A program made the translations under genes and the position numbers. This document shows, one piece after another, positions 39,258 to 49,876 of a DNA stretch of 64,000 bases. Source of the DNA: Tenebrio molitor (taxonomy: Eukaryota > Arthropoda > Insecta > Coleoptera > Tenebrionidae); assembly GCF_963966145.1 (NCBI RefSeq), contig NC_091048.1:4712001-4776000 (forward strand), in the 5' to 3' direction. The notes beneath the pieces were generated by a model, which searched no databases, was not told the DNA's origin, and saw only the letters and a program-made list of their open reading frames with translations. How positions within the stretch are numbered: the first letter of the stretch is position 1; the number at the start of each line of letters is the position of its first letter.

Positions 39258-39536
39258 TACATGTCTTTGAATGTACTTAAGTCAAAAACTAACCGATCAA
39301 TTTCTTCAAGCAAATTTTGCTAGAAAACTGAAACTCCTGGTTGTAGTCCGTACTTTTATCTCATCACAATATGATGCCAAGGAATTGCGCCGTAACGATA
39401 AGTCTCTCCCGATTTCCCGAATATGTTGCGGTGTAGTGAGCGCGTCTCGTTTAATATCTTTATTTAGCTTATTTTTTCTTCACAAATTCAGAGAATGATA
39501 GGGGACAGAGCGAACTAAGCTACTAGATATTGTCAC

Positions 39537-39700
39537 ACGTGAGCAAGGCCGCAGGCAAGAGCTATTAGTTATTTTCATATGAGTGGCGCTGTCGGATAAC
39601 TTTTTTAAGGGATGAGGCCGAAGTTTGAAGCACGAGGCGTCAGCCGAGTGATGGAAAACAGGCCGAATACCTGAAAACTGACAGCGCACGAATATTGAAT
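39537..39700. repeat. Repeat region with two GAG-type mini-hairpin motifs
   Basis: Holds GCAAGGCCGCAGGCAAG (39543-39559), with a GCC-GCA-GGC hairpin, and CGAGGCGTCAGCCGAG (39633-39648), with GGC-GTCA-GCC. GGCGCTGTCGGATAAC at 39583 and AACTGACAGCGC at 39676 are inverted relatives, so the second motif lies inside a loose foldback. Confidence 0.5.
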
Positions 39701-40580
39701 AATATATAGTTTTCGTGTTCGTTTGGGCAAAGTCTTAAAAAACATTAATTAATTGTAAATTTTGAGGTTATCTTTGACAGATGTCAAGTTAGGTACTTGC
39801 TAATGTAGCACTGAAAAGTTTATATATTTAGTTATATACCACTTTTCACCTTTATATCTCGGGAAACACGTAAAATGTTTTTAAGATCGTACATATAACT
39901 TATATTTTGTATATGAATGTTTGTGATGCTAATATTTATCGTAACACTTGATACTACCCTTTTATTAAATTTCTGGATCAATACCGTACTTAAAGCAAAA
40001 TATCTTTTGAAATTAAGGCTGTTTATTTTTTTTATTTCAAAGAAAAAATCTTGTTTACACTAATTAACAAGTATCTCTGCATTTACTGGCTATTACTCAT
40101 TACGAAACTTCAAAAGGATTCAATTCTATAAGACCGTAATCACCTAAAACATGAATAAACGCTGAATTATCAACAAACCTTGTTGATGTCATTTGTTTGT
40201 GAATAATATTTTTGTCAGTATGGTTCAAAGTAATTTTTGAGTAAAAAAATACGAAAACGTTCATAAATGTTAAAAATATTTATTTGTTAAATCAGATCAA
40301 CAAAACGACTCACGTTGGTCAAACAGCAGCGTGATTCACAATTTATTATCTTTAATATAGGGTCTCTGTAAATGATTGTCTGGTCCAGCTTGCTACGAAA
40401 ACTTGTCAAATTTTGAATGTGCCGCTTAATACTGAATGTCACATTTTTAGGTTAGGTTTTTCCCTAGGTAACGTTAATAGAAACACCATCAACAAGAGAA
40501 CAGTAATTCTCCCATCATACTGGCACACCGTGTACCTATTTCAATCATCAAATCCTAACTGATGTCCCTGTTTGCCACTA
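39701..40580. other. Non-coding stretch, no feature recognised
   Basis: No gene found. ATAGGGTCTCTGTAAATGATTG near 40360 is vaguely like a T5 end, but too degenerate to call. Confidence 0.45.
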
Positions 40581-41011
40581 TACAGGGTGTTATTGAAAGT
40601 TGTACAGTTAATTTAACCACGAGCTACTGGCTTCATGTAAAACTCGGAAAAATATCAAAAAAGTTTTATGTCAAAAAATAAAATGACATTTATTTTTTTA
40701 GCTACAATTTTTCTAAATTGTTTTTAGTCTTCTACGTTGTCCTACAACCTCGTAGGTAAAATTTCGGCACATTTTAAAAATGCACCCTGTATATCATATT
40801 TTATAAAACGTACACCAATGTACCGAAATTTTACTTACGAGGTTATTTGACAACGTAGAAGACTAAAAGCAATTAAAAAAAATTGTAGCTCAAAAAATAA
40901 ATGTCATTTTATTTTTTGACATAGAATTTTTTAGATATTTTTTTCCGAGTTCTACATGAAACCAGTAGCTCGTGGTTAAAATATCTGTACAACTTTCAAT
41001 AACACCCTGTA
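40581..41011. mobile_element. Composite long-inverted-repeat element, family T10, copy 1
   Basis: TACAGGGTGTTATTGAAAG at the left is mirrored at the right by CTTTCAATAACACCCTGTA, and pairing runs about 200 bp inward on each side. The left arm itself ends CACCCTGTA at 40791, so it looks like a complete TIR unit. The right arm has lost its first 20 or so bases. TA lies at both tips. Copy 2 is at 46424. Confidence 0.85.
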
Positions 41012-42546
41012 CAATGCTGTGCTGTGCCTTTTTGTCTGCTTTCACATGATGTGATCAAAATAACTGGGGAAGCTACTTGACCATGATAACAAAATTTAAG
41101 TCTTAGATCGATCGATCGGTTGTAGGGAAATTGTCCAAGCAGTGGTAAATTTTCTTGTGTTGTATTTTTTCCATTATATTTTCTTAAAACTATTCTTAAT
41201 TGTTTGTTAAGCAACTTACCGACTAAATTTAATCACACAAAAACATATTAGGCGTAGTTATTTTGATTAATAATCCAAAAATGTAACAAAAACGCAAGTT
41301 GCTAAACTCGTATTGGAGTCCTAGTTAGTAACTAGAACTGCAAACAACACATTCTTGACAGACAATATCTTAACAATATAATTACACGCCTTTGTCTTTA
41401 ATCATACCTTACAATCAACGACTGACGTCCGACGCTAGTATGTTCCCAGTGATAAACATCGTATATTTACCGTAGAGGAAATGTAATTATGAGACAAAAT
41501 GAAATTTTCTTCAACTAGAACTTATCTCTCAACGCCCCACAATTCTTAAACTCGGCTCAACACAACACTTGTTTCTGGGGTAGCTTTCGAACATTTCGCT
41601 CGGGAGGGTGAACGATTAGGTGAGGTCGGGAGACTATCGGAAAAGATAAGACGCCATTCCGTATTAAAGTTATATCCTGGCAGTGACAAGTTTAAGGGCA
41701 TCATGAAAATGACACTTTGCTCTCTGCTGTGTCCTCTCGAATCCTTCATAAACAGTCGACCCATTTCCGGAGCGACACCGGAAATATTCGCATGATTCTC
41801 GTTTGTTTTACTATAAACCAGGTTTATTATTTTCGTTTTAGTGGGTAGTATAAACTTACTTCGTCACGAGTTTATCACGAGAAACAATAAAGGTTCACAC
41901 AATGCCCATAGTTTATGCCAGACTGGATACTTAATTTGGTTTTTGTTGCAGGACTGGTAAGTGGACAACGTGACACTATCGCAACCCTGATGACTCTTCA
42001 ATTTGGTAAAGTGTAAAAAATTGTATTAGCAGTAAATTGTCCACCTGCTAGTTTAATGCGAGGTTTCGGCCTCAATCGCCATTAGCATTTAATGTGGCAA
42101 TAAATTAAACTTTTATTATAACGTCATTAGCCACAAAGGAATTATTAAATGTGGACAAATAGGAAGAACATTATTTTTGTACGCCGATATTGTTGATGAT
42201 TATAGAATTAATAATGTAGAATTAGAAATGATATTGTTATTTCAAATAATGTTAATAACCTGCGTACGATAAACATAATAATGTCACAAAATAATATTAT
42301 TGATTATTTATCGACAAATAAAACAAATATGGAATGTTTTGTAATAGTGAAATTTGCGGTAACTCGACAAATATTGGAAAATAATATTGGTACCAAGATG
42401 AAACCCTGTGGAACACCAGTCTTAACTAACGATTTCTATTTCTACAATTCTACAAAACTATAAATTCTGAGGGTACAAAGCTGTTCTTGTAGAAACAGTT
42501 ACTGATCATTCTAGTATAATTTGTCTTTTCTTAATAACGGTATTTT
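41012..42546. other. Non-coding stretch, no feature recognised
   Basis: No gene, RNA or repeat that I can support. A 72-codon minus-strand frame starting inside the T10 element (40996-41214) is not a gene. Confidence 0.5.
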
Positions 42547-42965
42547 AATAGTTATTTGCGTATCAAGGCCAAAAAGTGTCCGACTCTGAGTTTTGTGGCC
42601 GAGGCGCAGCCGAGGCTTCAAAACAAGCGAGGACAAAAGGCACTTTAAATTTTTTTGGCGACCGCTCGAACTACAAACCAAAAACATTTATTAATACATA
42701 TTAACATTTTTTTTATAGTATTTGTTATCAGTTTGCCAACGAAACTAGAAATTTACTATTTGCAGTACAATTACTTATTTACATAATTTATGGTGACAGG
42801 ACAATTATCGGTTTTGTCTGTGTCGTTGCTAACTTACTAAACAGACCAACAGATGCTTCCACGGTCAGCGTCCAAAAAAGTGCGTCCGAAAAAGAATTAC
42901 TTTTCGTACGCTTGTGAGTACGTAAAATTACCGTTCTTATTAGGGTGCGTAAAAATTAGTTTCTG
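42547..42965 (+). repeat. Dispersed repeat H, copy 4
   Basis: Starts TTTGCGTATCAAGGCC, carries the apex motif CCGAGGCGCAGCCGAGG at 42599-42615, and follows copies 1 and 3 through GACCGCTCGAAC, GGTGACAGGACAATTATC and GAGTACGTAAAATTACCG. A variant of the terminal block (TTTTGGCGAAGGCGCCGGG) is at 43420-43438, about 450 bp beyond the body. Confidence 0.75.
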
Positions 42966-44540
42966 TCATGAATCATGATATATTCAAGAAATATTTAAGC
43001 AGAGGCAACATTTTAACAATACAATAAAAAGTTCCAGCCTCGCTCTATTATTGTTTTTCAACAGTTTAAATTTATAGTACAATGAAATGCGTAAATACTT
43101 CACGTTGTATTGGAAATTTCTTATTCGTCGTGAAGTTTGGCGACTACTTGAAGAAAGTAAACTGCTCCTTAAAGTTTATTTGAGTGGAATACAATTTTAA
43201 TGTCTTTTCTTGGTGTCTGAAATGTTCAATAAAAGTCGGAAAACCGCTACAAAAGCCGTTAGCAATGATTAGATTCTTAAGAGTTTCGACAGCGACGGTT
43301 TGGAGATAATTCCGTCTGACAATTACTTTAATAATTTTGTGACAATTTCAATGAAGATTGTTGGTCTTTGTAATTGCTTTCGTATTCGACCAATTTCGGA
43401 ATATTATATTCAGAAACAATTTTGGCGAAGGCGCCGGGAAAATAATAATTAACGAAATATTTTATCCCGAGATTGTAATTTTAGAAGTGTGAATTGCTGT
43501 TGATTTTTTCAATATTTTAATTAAAAGAAAATAAAATATACATTTTAATTTTATTCTTAATTCAGTGGTGATTCATGCTGTCTTAAAGCTCTTGTATAAA
43601 TCAGGACCAAAACCACCAGTTGTTTTTCAAAGATATCTCTTTTTGAGCAATATTTTTTCTTTTTTTTTGTGTCGTACCAACTAGCTAAACTTGAAACTTT
43701 TTGATGTATAACACTAAAACTATTTGTCTTTATTACGTTCGTTACAAAAAACATATACTGGCAAAGAGAAATAATTATTTGGGACGCTTCCACTTTCTTT
43801 GGCACGTCGCCACATTTTCCTTATCGTCGTGATAAATGTACCACATTAAATCAGATTTTTTTGGTCTATTTTTAAAGTTCACAGGTCAGCAATTACAATT
43901 CCAAATGTTCAACAATATAAATTTTATTAGTGCTTCATTACAGTTGCGATAACGAATGTTACATATTTGTCAGCAAGTTGTATACAATTTAAAATACAAG
44001 ATCTTAAGAAGCTAACACCGTTTTGATTATATATTTGAATACATTTTTTACGCTTTCCAAAAACTGAAAACTTCTCTCCTAAGGACATTTTTAATGTAAT
44101 AGGACATTAATAGTGACGTTAGTACTTTAAATAAATGCAAAATTTTTATTGATTAAAATAATAGCGATTCAATTGTAGCTTATTAGTGTAGATTCATGCA
44201 AATTTATAGTTTTTAAATCAATATTGTAACCGACCAAACACGAAATAGAGATTTATTAAAGCCATAACGTTTTATCAGTGTTGCTGTGGATACTGATTCG
44301 ATTAGTTTTTCATTTTGCAGACCTGAAAAATGTGCATATAAAGAAGAGTTCATTAACAAAATCTAATTTCTGCAGTTCGCAAGTTTTTAATATCGGATAT
44401 TTTAAACATTTAAACGTATTATTTAAAACATCTGTTGAAATTGCACTATATTAAGTTTACATAAAAATTGTAGTTAATAATAAATTATAATTAATCTGGT
44501 ATATAAAATAAAGCTTGGTAATTGTATAAAATAATAAAGC
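42966..44540. other. Non-coding stretch, no gene recognised
   Basis: Apart from the H terminal block at 43420-43438 I see nothing I can support. Confidence 0.5.
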
Positions 44541-44840
44541 ACCTCTTACTACTTTATGATAAATCGTACCTCATGAATTTTAGACATTGGAATTATAATT
44601 GTGCATTTTATTATTATTATCTGATAATAAAAAAATATTAAATAAACAAGAGCAATATTTTACATTGGCAAGGTAATTTAATAGCTTTATTCCCAAATGC
44701 GATACCATTGGTAAGGCGATTTTTCACTGAAATGTCAAAGAAACGTCAACGACGTGCTGCTGTTAACTTAGAAAACAATTACTGTAATTGTAAGCAACAA
44801 TTATCGCAGAATAAGTGGTAAAATGGGTTTTACCATTACC
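44541..44840 (+). repeat. Dispersed repeat D2, copy 2
   Basis: Same orientation as 35048-35378. It lacks the outer GAATAGGCAACC end and lies about 450 bp upstream of the first receptor gene. Confidence 0.7.
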
Positions 44841-45222
44841 CTACGAATGATCGACTGGAAAATGTTCCTAAGACAACAAAATTTCACAATTTTTTTTATC
44901 TCATTTATACAAATTCATATTCTCCAAAATTCAGTTTTATGAAAACCACTAATTTCAGCAGCATTCGTAATTGCCCAATGGCGGCGCAATTAGTCCGGTT
45001 CTTAAATGGTCAACAACTTTGAAAACCATAAAGTAATAAAATACGTGCAAGGGACGTTTCTCGATTTCTTTATTTTTTGTTATGGTATGGTAAAAGTACC
45101 AACTACAATGTCTATACAAGTGCGCGAGATGGCGCCAGCAAATCGCAAACAGAGTATTTTGATTCCAATTATCAACTAATTTTAACAAAACGGAAGTTTC
45201 TCATTTTGAGAATTATCAAATG

Positions 45223-45227
45223 TCAGT
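45223..45227 (+). promoter_or_regulatory. Candidate initiator (TCAGT) of receptor A
   Basis: TCAGT fits the arthropod initiator consensus and is conserved with its surroundings (ATCAAATGTCAGTGTG) at the same place before receptor B. No TATA box is evident. If transcription starts at its A, the in-frame ATG at 45234 would lie about 10 bases from the cap and probably be skipped in favour of 45294. Confidence 0.4.
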
Positions 45228-45293
45228 GTGCTGATGCACCGACAAAGTTCAACAAGAAAATCTCGCGCTGAGCCCTTGTATCTCAAGTCTAAA

Positions 45294-46193
45294 ATGGACG
45301 TCGAAGATTTTGAAAACGTTACCTTGAACGACACCGAATCCGGACCGGAATTCCACTACCAACGCCCTTCGAATTTCATCTTGGTCCCTACAGCAATCGT
45401 CACCCTTCTTAGCATCGTCGCTGACGTTCTAATAATCTACGTGATTGCCAAATTCAAGAATTTGCGAACCACCATCAACTTGTACATTTTGAACTGGAGG
45501 ATCTGCAACGTTCTCTTCCTCACCTTATCACCGGCCAACTTCACCGTCCTCGCTTTGTTGGAGTTTGTTTACGTTGACGTAGCTTGTGTTTGGTACGGTG
45601 AGATTTTAGTTACTTTTACAGGGAATTTCACTTTTGCAATTGCTCTGACCTTGGATTGGTGCATTTTGAACTATGCCTCACCAGCCTTTGCACTAAAAAT
45701 ACAAAGTTACTATAAAGTAAACGTAACATTATTGTGGCTATTGACAGCGTCATTGTCTATTTTTGTTTGTTTTGATTGTACACTAGTCATATTCACTCAC
45801 TGGATTTCACTTCTTCAACCCGGATATTTTATAATTATTTTGATTGTCCATTTTGTCAGGTTCGTTAAACTGAAGACATCTAATTCTAGAGAGAAGTCTA
45901 ATTTAGTTTTAATTTTGGTATCGCTGTATTTTCTATTTTGGGTTCCGAGTTATGTGATGCATTGCATTAAATTATTTGGCAGTGATCAGTCTATTTATCC
46001 TGAAATTGTTGTATTCTGTCACTTGATCGCGTATTCGTATTCGCTGATGTTAATCTTACTTTTGTATCTTTACGATAGAAATTTTCAGTCTAGTTTCAAA
46101 GCTTTGTGCAATTATGGAAGCCAAACTAGTGATATTGGTAGCAGTTACGAAACTGCAGATATCAGATCTGGCCAGACTATGTCGTTAATTTAG
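45294..46193 (+). CDS. Divergent rhodopsin-like GPCR, tandem copy A
   Basis: Predicted 299-residue seven-helix membrane protein; ligand unknown. The N-terminus has two glycosylation sequons (N8-V-T, N12-D-T). Helix 1 follows at about 28-54, helix 2 carries LNWRICN, and a cysteine sits at the usual top of helix 3 (CVWYGE). Helix 6 has FWVPSY, and after helix 7 comes YDRNFQSSFKALC, a typical helix-8 ending. The C-terminus SLI fits a class I PDZ ligand. Class A signatures are altered: the DRY position reads DWC, NPxxY is absent after helix 7, and helix 1 Asn and helix 2 Asp are exchanged (AD and CN). I start at 45294 because AAAATGG is a good context and the paralogue starts there. An in-frame upstream ATG at 45234 would add 20 residues. 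AATAAA follows at 46209. The coding region has no introns. Class A membership is firm; subfamily is not recognised. Confidence 0.88.
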   Translation: MDVEDFENVTLNDTESGPEFHYQRPSNFILVPTAIVTLLSIVADVLIIYVIAKFKNLRTTINLYILNWRICNVLFLTLSPANFTVLALLEFVYVDVACVWYGEILVTFTGNFTFAIALTLDWCILNYASPAFALKIQSYYKVNVTLLWLLTASLSIFVCFDCTLVIFTHWISLLQPGYFIIILIVHFVRFVKLKTSNSREKSNLVLILVSLYFLFWVPSYVMHCIKLFGSDQSIYPEIVVFCHLIAYSYSLMLILLLYLYDRNFQSSFKALCNYGSQTSDIGSSYETADIRSGQTMSLI

Positions 46194-46208
46194 AAATTTA
46201 GATCAACG

Positions 46209-46214
46209 AATAAA
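46209..46214 (+). terminator. Polyadenylation signal of receptor A
   Basis: AATAAA lies 15 bases after the stop codon and is conserved in receptor B. Confidence 0.6.
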
Positions 46215-46423
46215 TTGGCGTATTTTAGTCAGACTATTCCAATTTAGGCTTTTATTTGTTACACCTTCTAATCAATTATTACTAAATTTCAGTGACAAAT
46301 AGTGTACCTGGTGTGTTTAACATTTTCTTGATTAATCGAAAATGAGTCTTAGTTGCTTTGCTTGTGATTTTTTTTTAGTTTTTTTTATATTTTAATTACT
46401 TTTCGACTAAACAATTCAAAACA

Positions 46424-46947
46424 TACAGGGTGTTATTGAAAGTTGTACAGATATTTCAACCGCGAGCTATTGGCTTCATGTAGAACTCGGAAAAAATATC
46501 TAAAAAATTCTATGTCAAAAAATAAAATGATATTTATTTTTTGAGGTATGATTTTTTAAAATTGCTTTTAGTCTTCTACGTTGTCAAACAACCTCGTAGG
46601 TAAAATTTCAGCATATTTTAAAAATACACCCTGTATATCGTGTTTTATAAAATGTACGCCAATGCGAAGTAACCTATAGGAAATATGCTTTAAAACAACG
46701 ACACCGCATTAGTGTACATTTTATAAAATATGATATACAGGGTGCATTTTTAAAATGTGTCGAAATTTTACCTACGAGGTTGTAGGACAACGTAGAAAAC
46801 TAAAAGCAATTTTAAAAAATTGTAGCTCAAAAAATAAATGTGATTTTATTTTTTGACACAGAATTTTTTAGATATTTTTTCCGAGTTCTACATGAAGCCA
46901 GTAGCTCGTGGTTAAAATATCTGTACAACTTTCAATAACACCCTGTA
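46424..46947. mobile_element. Composite long-inverted-repeat element, family T10, copy 2
   Basis: Two inverted units, about 46424-46638 and 46734-46947, flank a centre of about 95 bp. Each unit is itself bounded by TACAGGGTG and CACCCTGTA tips. The outer ends match copy 1 at 40581, and this copy keeps the central piece that copy 1 has lost. It lies between the two tandem receptor genes, just beyond the duplicated unit. Confidence 0.85.
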
Positions 46948-46969
46948 TAAATATGTTTGTAATTTGTTT

Positions 46970-47191
46970 TACATAACGAGTGTTCAAATCGTAGGTCGTC
47001 GTTTTAGTTGACAAATCCTTCAAACACATAACCTCATTTTGATCATACCTTGATTTCTTGTAATACGAGTAAATAACAAATTAGATATATATTATTTTCC
47101 TAACTCTTTCAACGGTTTCAGAAATGTATTTTCACAAAATATTTGACAGCTGTAGCCACGTGACCACAACTTTTTGAACACACGTTATGTA
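46970..47191. mobile_element. TIR element family T3, complete copy
   Basis: TACATAACGAGTGTTCAAA at the left and TTTGAACACACGTTATGTA at the right are inverted copies with one mismatch; TA at both tips. It lies only 22 bp from the T10 element. Relatives are at 15080 and 53300. Confidence 0.85.
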
Positions 47192-47402
47192 ACAAATATT
47201 TCCCTGGACTGACAATACTTATTTGAAATAAATAATAATAATAAACTTGTTTACTGAAGTATTTTTCTCATCTTTCTCACTAATTCAAGCACCATCCGCA
47301 ATTTCTCCCAATCCCACAGTGACGTCACCGTTAATCTGAATCTTAAGTGGCTAATAACTTTGACCTTAGGATGAAATTAATCATTTTGAGAGTTATCAAA
47401 CG

Positions 47403-47407
47403 TCAGT
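47403..47407 (+). promoter_or_regulatory. Candidate initiator (TCAGT) of receptor B
   Basis: TCAGT in ATCAAACGTCAGTGTG matches the corresponding site of receptor A. If used, the first exon would be only about 35 bases long, up to the intron at 47439. Confidence 0.4.
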
Positions 47408-47438
47408 GTGTTGATACACCAGCACAGTGTAACTCGAG

Positions 47439-47484
47439 GTGAGCTCTTGCACTTCGCAACAACTTCCTGAATTAATCGTTTTAG
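47439..47484 (+). other. Predicted 5'UTR intron of receptor B (46 bp)
   Basis: CTCGAG|GTGAGC at the donor and ATCGTTTTAG|GC at the acceptor give a 46-bp intron ending six bases before the start codon. Receptor C has a similar intron at the same place. In receptor A the donor GT has changed (CGCTGAGC) and most of the intron is missing. Confidence 0.6.
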
Positions 47485-47490
47485 GCTAAA

Positions 47491-48393
47491 ATGGATCCCG
47501 AAGATTTCGAAAACGTCACTTTGAACGACACCGAATTCGGACAGGAAATCCACTACCAACGTCCCTCGGATCTCGTGTTAATCCCCACGGCAATCGTCAC
47601 CCTTCTTAGTATCGTCGCTGACGTTCTCACAATCTACCTGATCGCCAAATTCAAGAATTTGCGCACCACTGTCAACTTGTACATTTTGAACTGGAGGATC
47701 TGCAACGTTCTCTTCCTTACGTTGTCACCGATCAACTTCATCGTCCTCGCTTTTGTGGAATACGTGTACAAGGACATTATCTGTGTTTGGTTCGGGGAGA
47801 TTTTAGTAACTTTGACCGGAAACTTCATGTTTGCAATTGCGTTGACTCTGGACTGGTGCATTTTGAACTATGCCTCCCAGTCCTTCGCCCTAAAAGTGCG
47901 AAGTCACTACAAAGTAAATCTCGCGTTACTGTGGCTTCTGATGGCGTTACTCTCTGTTGTTATTTGTTTTCATTGTGTGTACATCAATTTAATCGAGTGG
48001 ACTTTTGTTGTTGTGACCACATTTTTCATATTCATTTTGATTGTCCACATTTTCAGATTATTTAAACTGAGGACGTCCAGCTCCAACGACGAAAAATCTA
48101 ATCTAGTTCTGATTTTAGTCTCGCTGTATTTTCTAGTTTGGGTTCCAAATTACGTGGTGCATTCCATTAAAACGTTTGACAGTGAAAGGTTTATCTATTC
48201 TGAATTTTTCATATTCAGTAGCTTGATCGGTTATTCCTATTCGCTAATTCTAATATTATTTTTATACCTTTACGACAGAAATTTTCAGTCTAGTTTCAAG
48301 ACTTTGTGCAATTATGCAAGCCAGACAAGTGACACTGGCAGCAGTTACGAAAGTATAGATATTAAATCTAACCAGGCTACCTCGTTAATTTAG
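47491..48393 (+). CDS. Divergent rhodopsin-like GPCR, tandem copy B
   Basis: Predicted 300-residue seven-helix receptor, closely similar to copy A along its whole length; ligand unknown. Sequons N8-V-T and N12-D-T precede helix 1 (about 28-54). Helix 2 has LNWRICN with Asn72 where Asp is usual. Helix 3 starts after Cys98 and ends D121-W-C in place of DRY. Trp148 is the helix 4 tryptophan, helix 6 has W217-V-P-N-Y, and YDRNFQSSFKTLC (261-273 region) gives helix 8 and a possible palmitoylation cysteine. No NPxxY proline exists in helix 7 and no proline is evident in helix 5. The third loop is very short (about ten residues), which keeps the protein near the lower size limit of the family. It ends SLI like copy A. 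GCTAAAATGG fixes the start; the reading frame is uninterrupted and AATAAA follows at 48401. Confidence 0.88.
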   Translation: MDPEDFENVTLNDTEFGQEIHYQRPSDLVLIPTAIVTLLSIVADVLTIYLIAKFKNLRTTVNLYILNWRICNVLFLTLSPINFIVLAFVEYVYKDIICVWFGEILVTLTGNFMFAIALTLDWCILNYASQSFALKVRSHYKVNLALLWLLMALLSVVICFHCVYINLIEWTFVVVTTFFIFILIVHIFRLFKLRTSSSNDEKSNLVLILVSLYFLVWVPNYVVHSIKTFDSERFIYSEFFIFSSLIGYSYSLILILFLYLYDRNFQSSFKTLCNYASQTSDTGSSYESIDIKSNQATSLI

Positions 48394-48400
48394 ATAATCG

Positions 48401-48406
48401 AATAAA
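48401..48406 (+). terminator. Polyadenylation signal of receptor B
   Basis: AATAAA seven bases after the stop codon, in the shared context CGAATAAATTGGC. Confidence 0.6.
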
Positions 48407-48656
48407 TTGGCATATTTCTGTCAGAGACTAAATGAAACTGTTTTAATTTATCGTTGTATTTTTGTATAAGCTGGCCTGTTTAATCAATTATTATTAAATT
48501 TCTGTAATGAATAGTCTACTGTGTGTGATTAACATTTTCCTGATTAATGCAAAATAAATTATTAGAACAGATCTATACCAATTTATAACCTTATCTTTTA
48601 AAAATAAATCCAATGGAAGCTTACGAAACAGATTTTGCCAGTTGAACAATACATTT

Positions 48657-48797
48657 TTGTGATTGTGAACGCACCACTCGTCAGTCTGCAGAGTAAAAAC
48701 ACAAACAACGCAAAAAGTGAGGTTAGAGTTAAATAGCTGCTCCGTGATCTGTAATCCGTGATGCGTTCACAATCGACTCTTCAACGCCTACTTTGAT
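48657..48797. mobile_element. Foldback MITE family FB, internal part
   Basis: TTGTGATTGTGAACGCACCACTCGT at the left begins inside the arm; the right side has GATGCGTTCACAATCGAC and TCTTCAACGCCTACTTTGAT. The outer CGGGTG tips are missing on both sides. Confidence 0.7.
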
Positions 48798-48799
48798 CC

Positions 48800-49876
48800 A
48801 ACAATGTATACATTTTTTTTATAATTCTGCATGTCCTGTAAAAAAATGCGACAGTTCGGGAACATTATCGTAATGGCTCCTTGTTATACACACGCACACA
48901 CATATCTATTTTTTGTGGATCTAGTAAACATATTAAGTAAATCACTGGCCGATAATCTGTGAGCGGGCCATATGGTTTATTGCGGCAGAACTTTCTATCA
49001 ACAATAATTTATTTTTATAACAAACAAACATTAATTACGTTCTTCCGTCCCTTACTTTGCAATGAACAACAAATCTGTGCGAAAAATCATCGTTTTATTA
49101 ATTCTCTTTGCCTCCTTACCTCGACACCTATTGACAGGTGTTTATTCCCACCAGAACTAATTTCACCTTAAACTAATATAAGGACCGCACTTTGCGGTCA
49201 ACAGTTCCACTAAACGTCAGTCTTTGACGTTTAACGAATAGATTTCACCCTGAACTGTTTGTTGGAAAGGACAGGATAGTGTTAGAATATATTTCGGCCC
49301 GATTGTGATTTATCTACCTGTAAAATTTCCATTCGAACGGTCTTATCCAGTATAAATACAGATGTCGTCAACGTCCCCCTGAGTTAGATAATTCTTCCGT
49401 CGAAAAAAAATGCAATAAAGCGGCCGTCACAGTTATTAACGTCACTCTCTGTTGAACATCCATAAATGTAACGAGTATTGTGGATGGTGGAATTACCAGA
49501 TGTGGCCGTGAAATGAAAGAAATCGGGAATAAAGGTGTAAATGTGGGGATCTGATTTATTTTTGTGGTTCTGTTCGTCCAGTTTTTTTTTTTACGATAAT
49601 GATTGTTGCATTATTGTGTATTGTTACAGTAGAGTTTTATCTACAAGCGGATCCATGTGTTAACGGTAAAAATGGTTCGTAAAATAAATTTGACAAATAA
49701 AGGTGTCGCACGATGTTACATAGATAGTGGAGCTAATTAACAAAATTAACTGTGATAGACAGACGAGGTAAATAATGTAATCAAAAAGAAAACAAATCAA
49801 GGGTGCTACCTCATCTTTTGTATTATCGAAACGTTTGTCTTACTTTAATCGTACGTGCATGCTATGCACAGTCGTT
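48800..49876. other. Non-coding stretch, no feature recognised
   Basis: No gene, RNA or repeat that I can support. An A/C microsatellite-like run (ACACACGCACACACA) is near 48887. Confidence 0.45.

Larger units (their letters stand above)
45200..46343 (+). repeat. Tandem duplication unit 1 (receptor A)
   Basis: Similarity to 47380-48553 starts in TCATTTTGAGAATTATCAAA, covers the whole coding region and the 3' flank, and fades after TTAACATTTTCTTGATTAAT. The unit is therefore about 1.15 kb and includes the putative core promoter and the polyadenylation signal. Confidence 0.85.
47380..48553 (+). repeat. Tandem duplication unit 2 (receptor B)
   Basis: Second copy of the unit at 45200-46343, same orientation, about 2.2 kb downstream measured start to start. 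The two transposons between the units are not part of the duplication. Confidence 0.85.

Noticed and set aside
40358..40460. Possible T5 transposon relative
   Set aside because: Resemblance to T5 ends is limited to a few short words.
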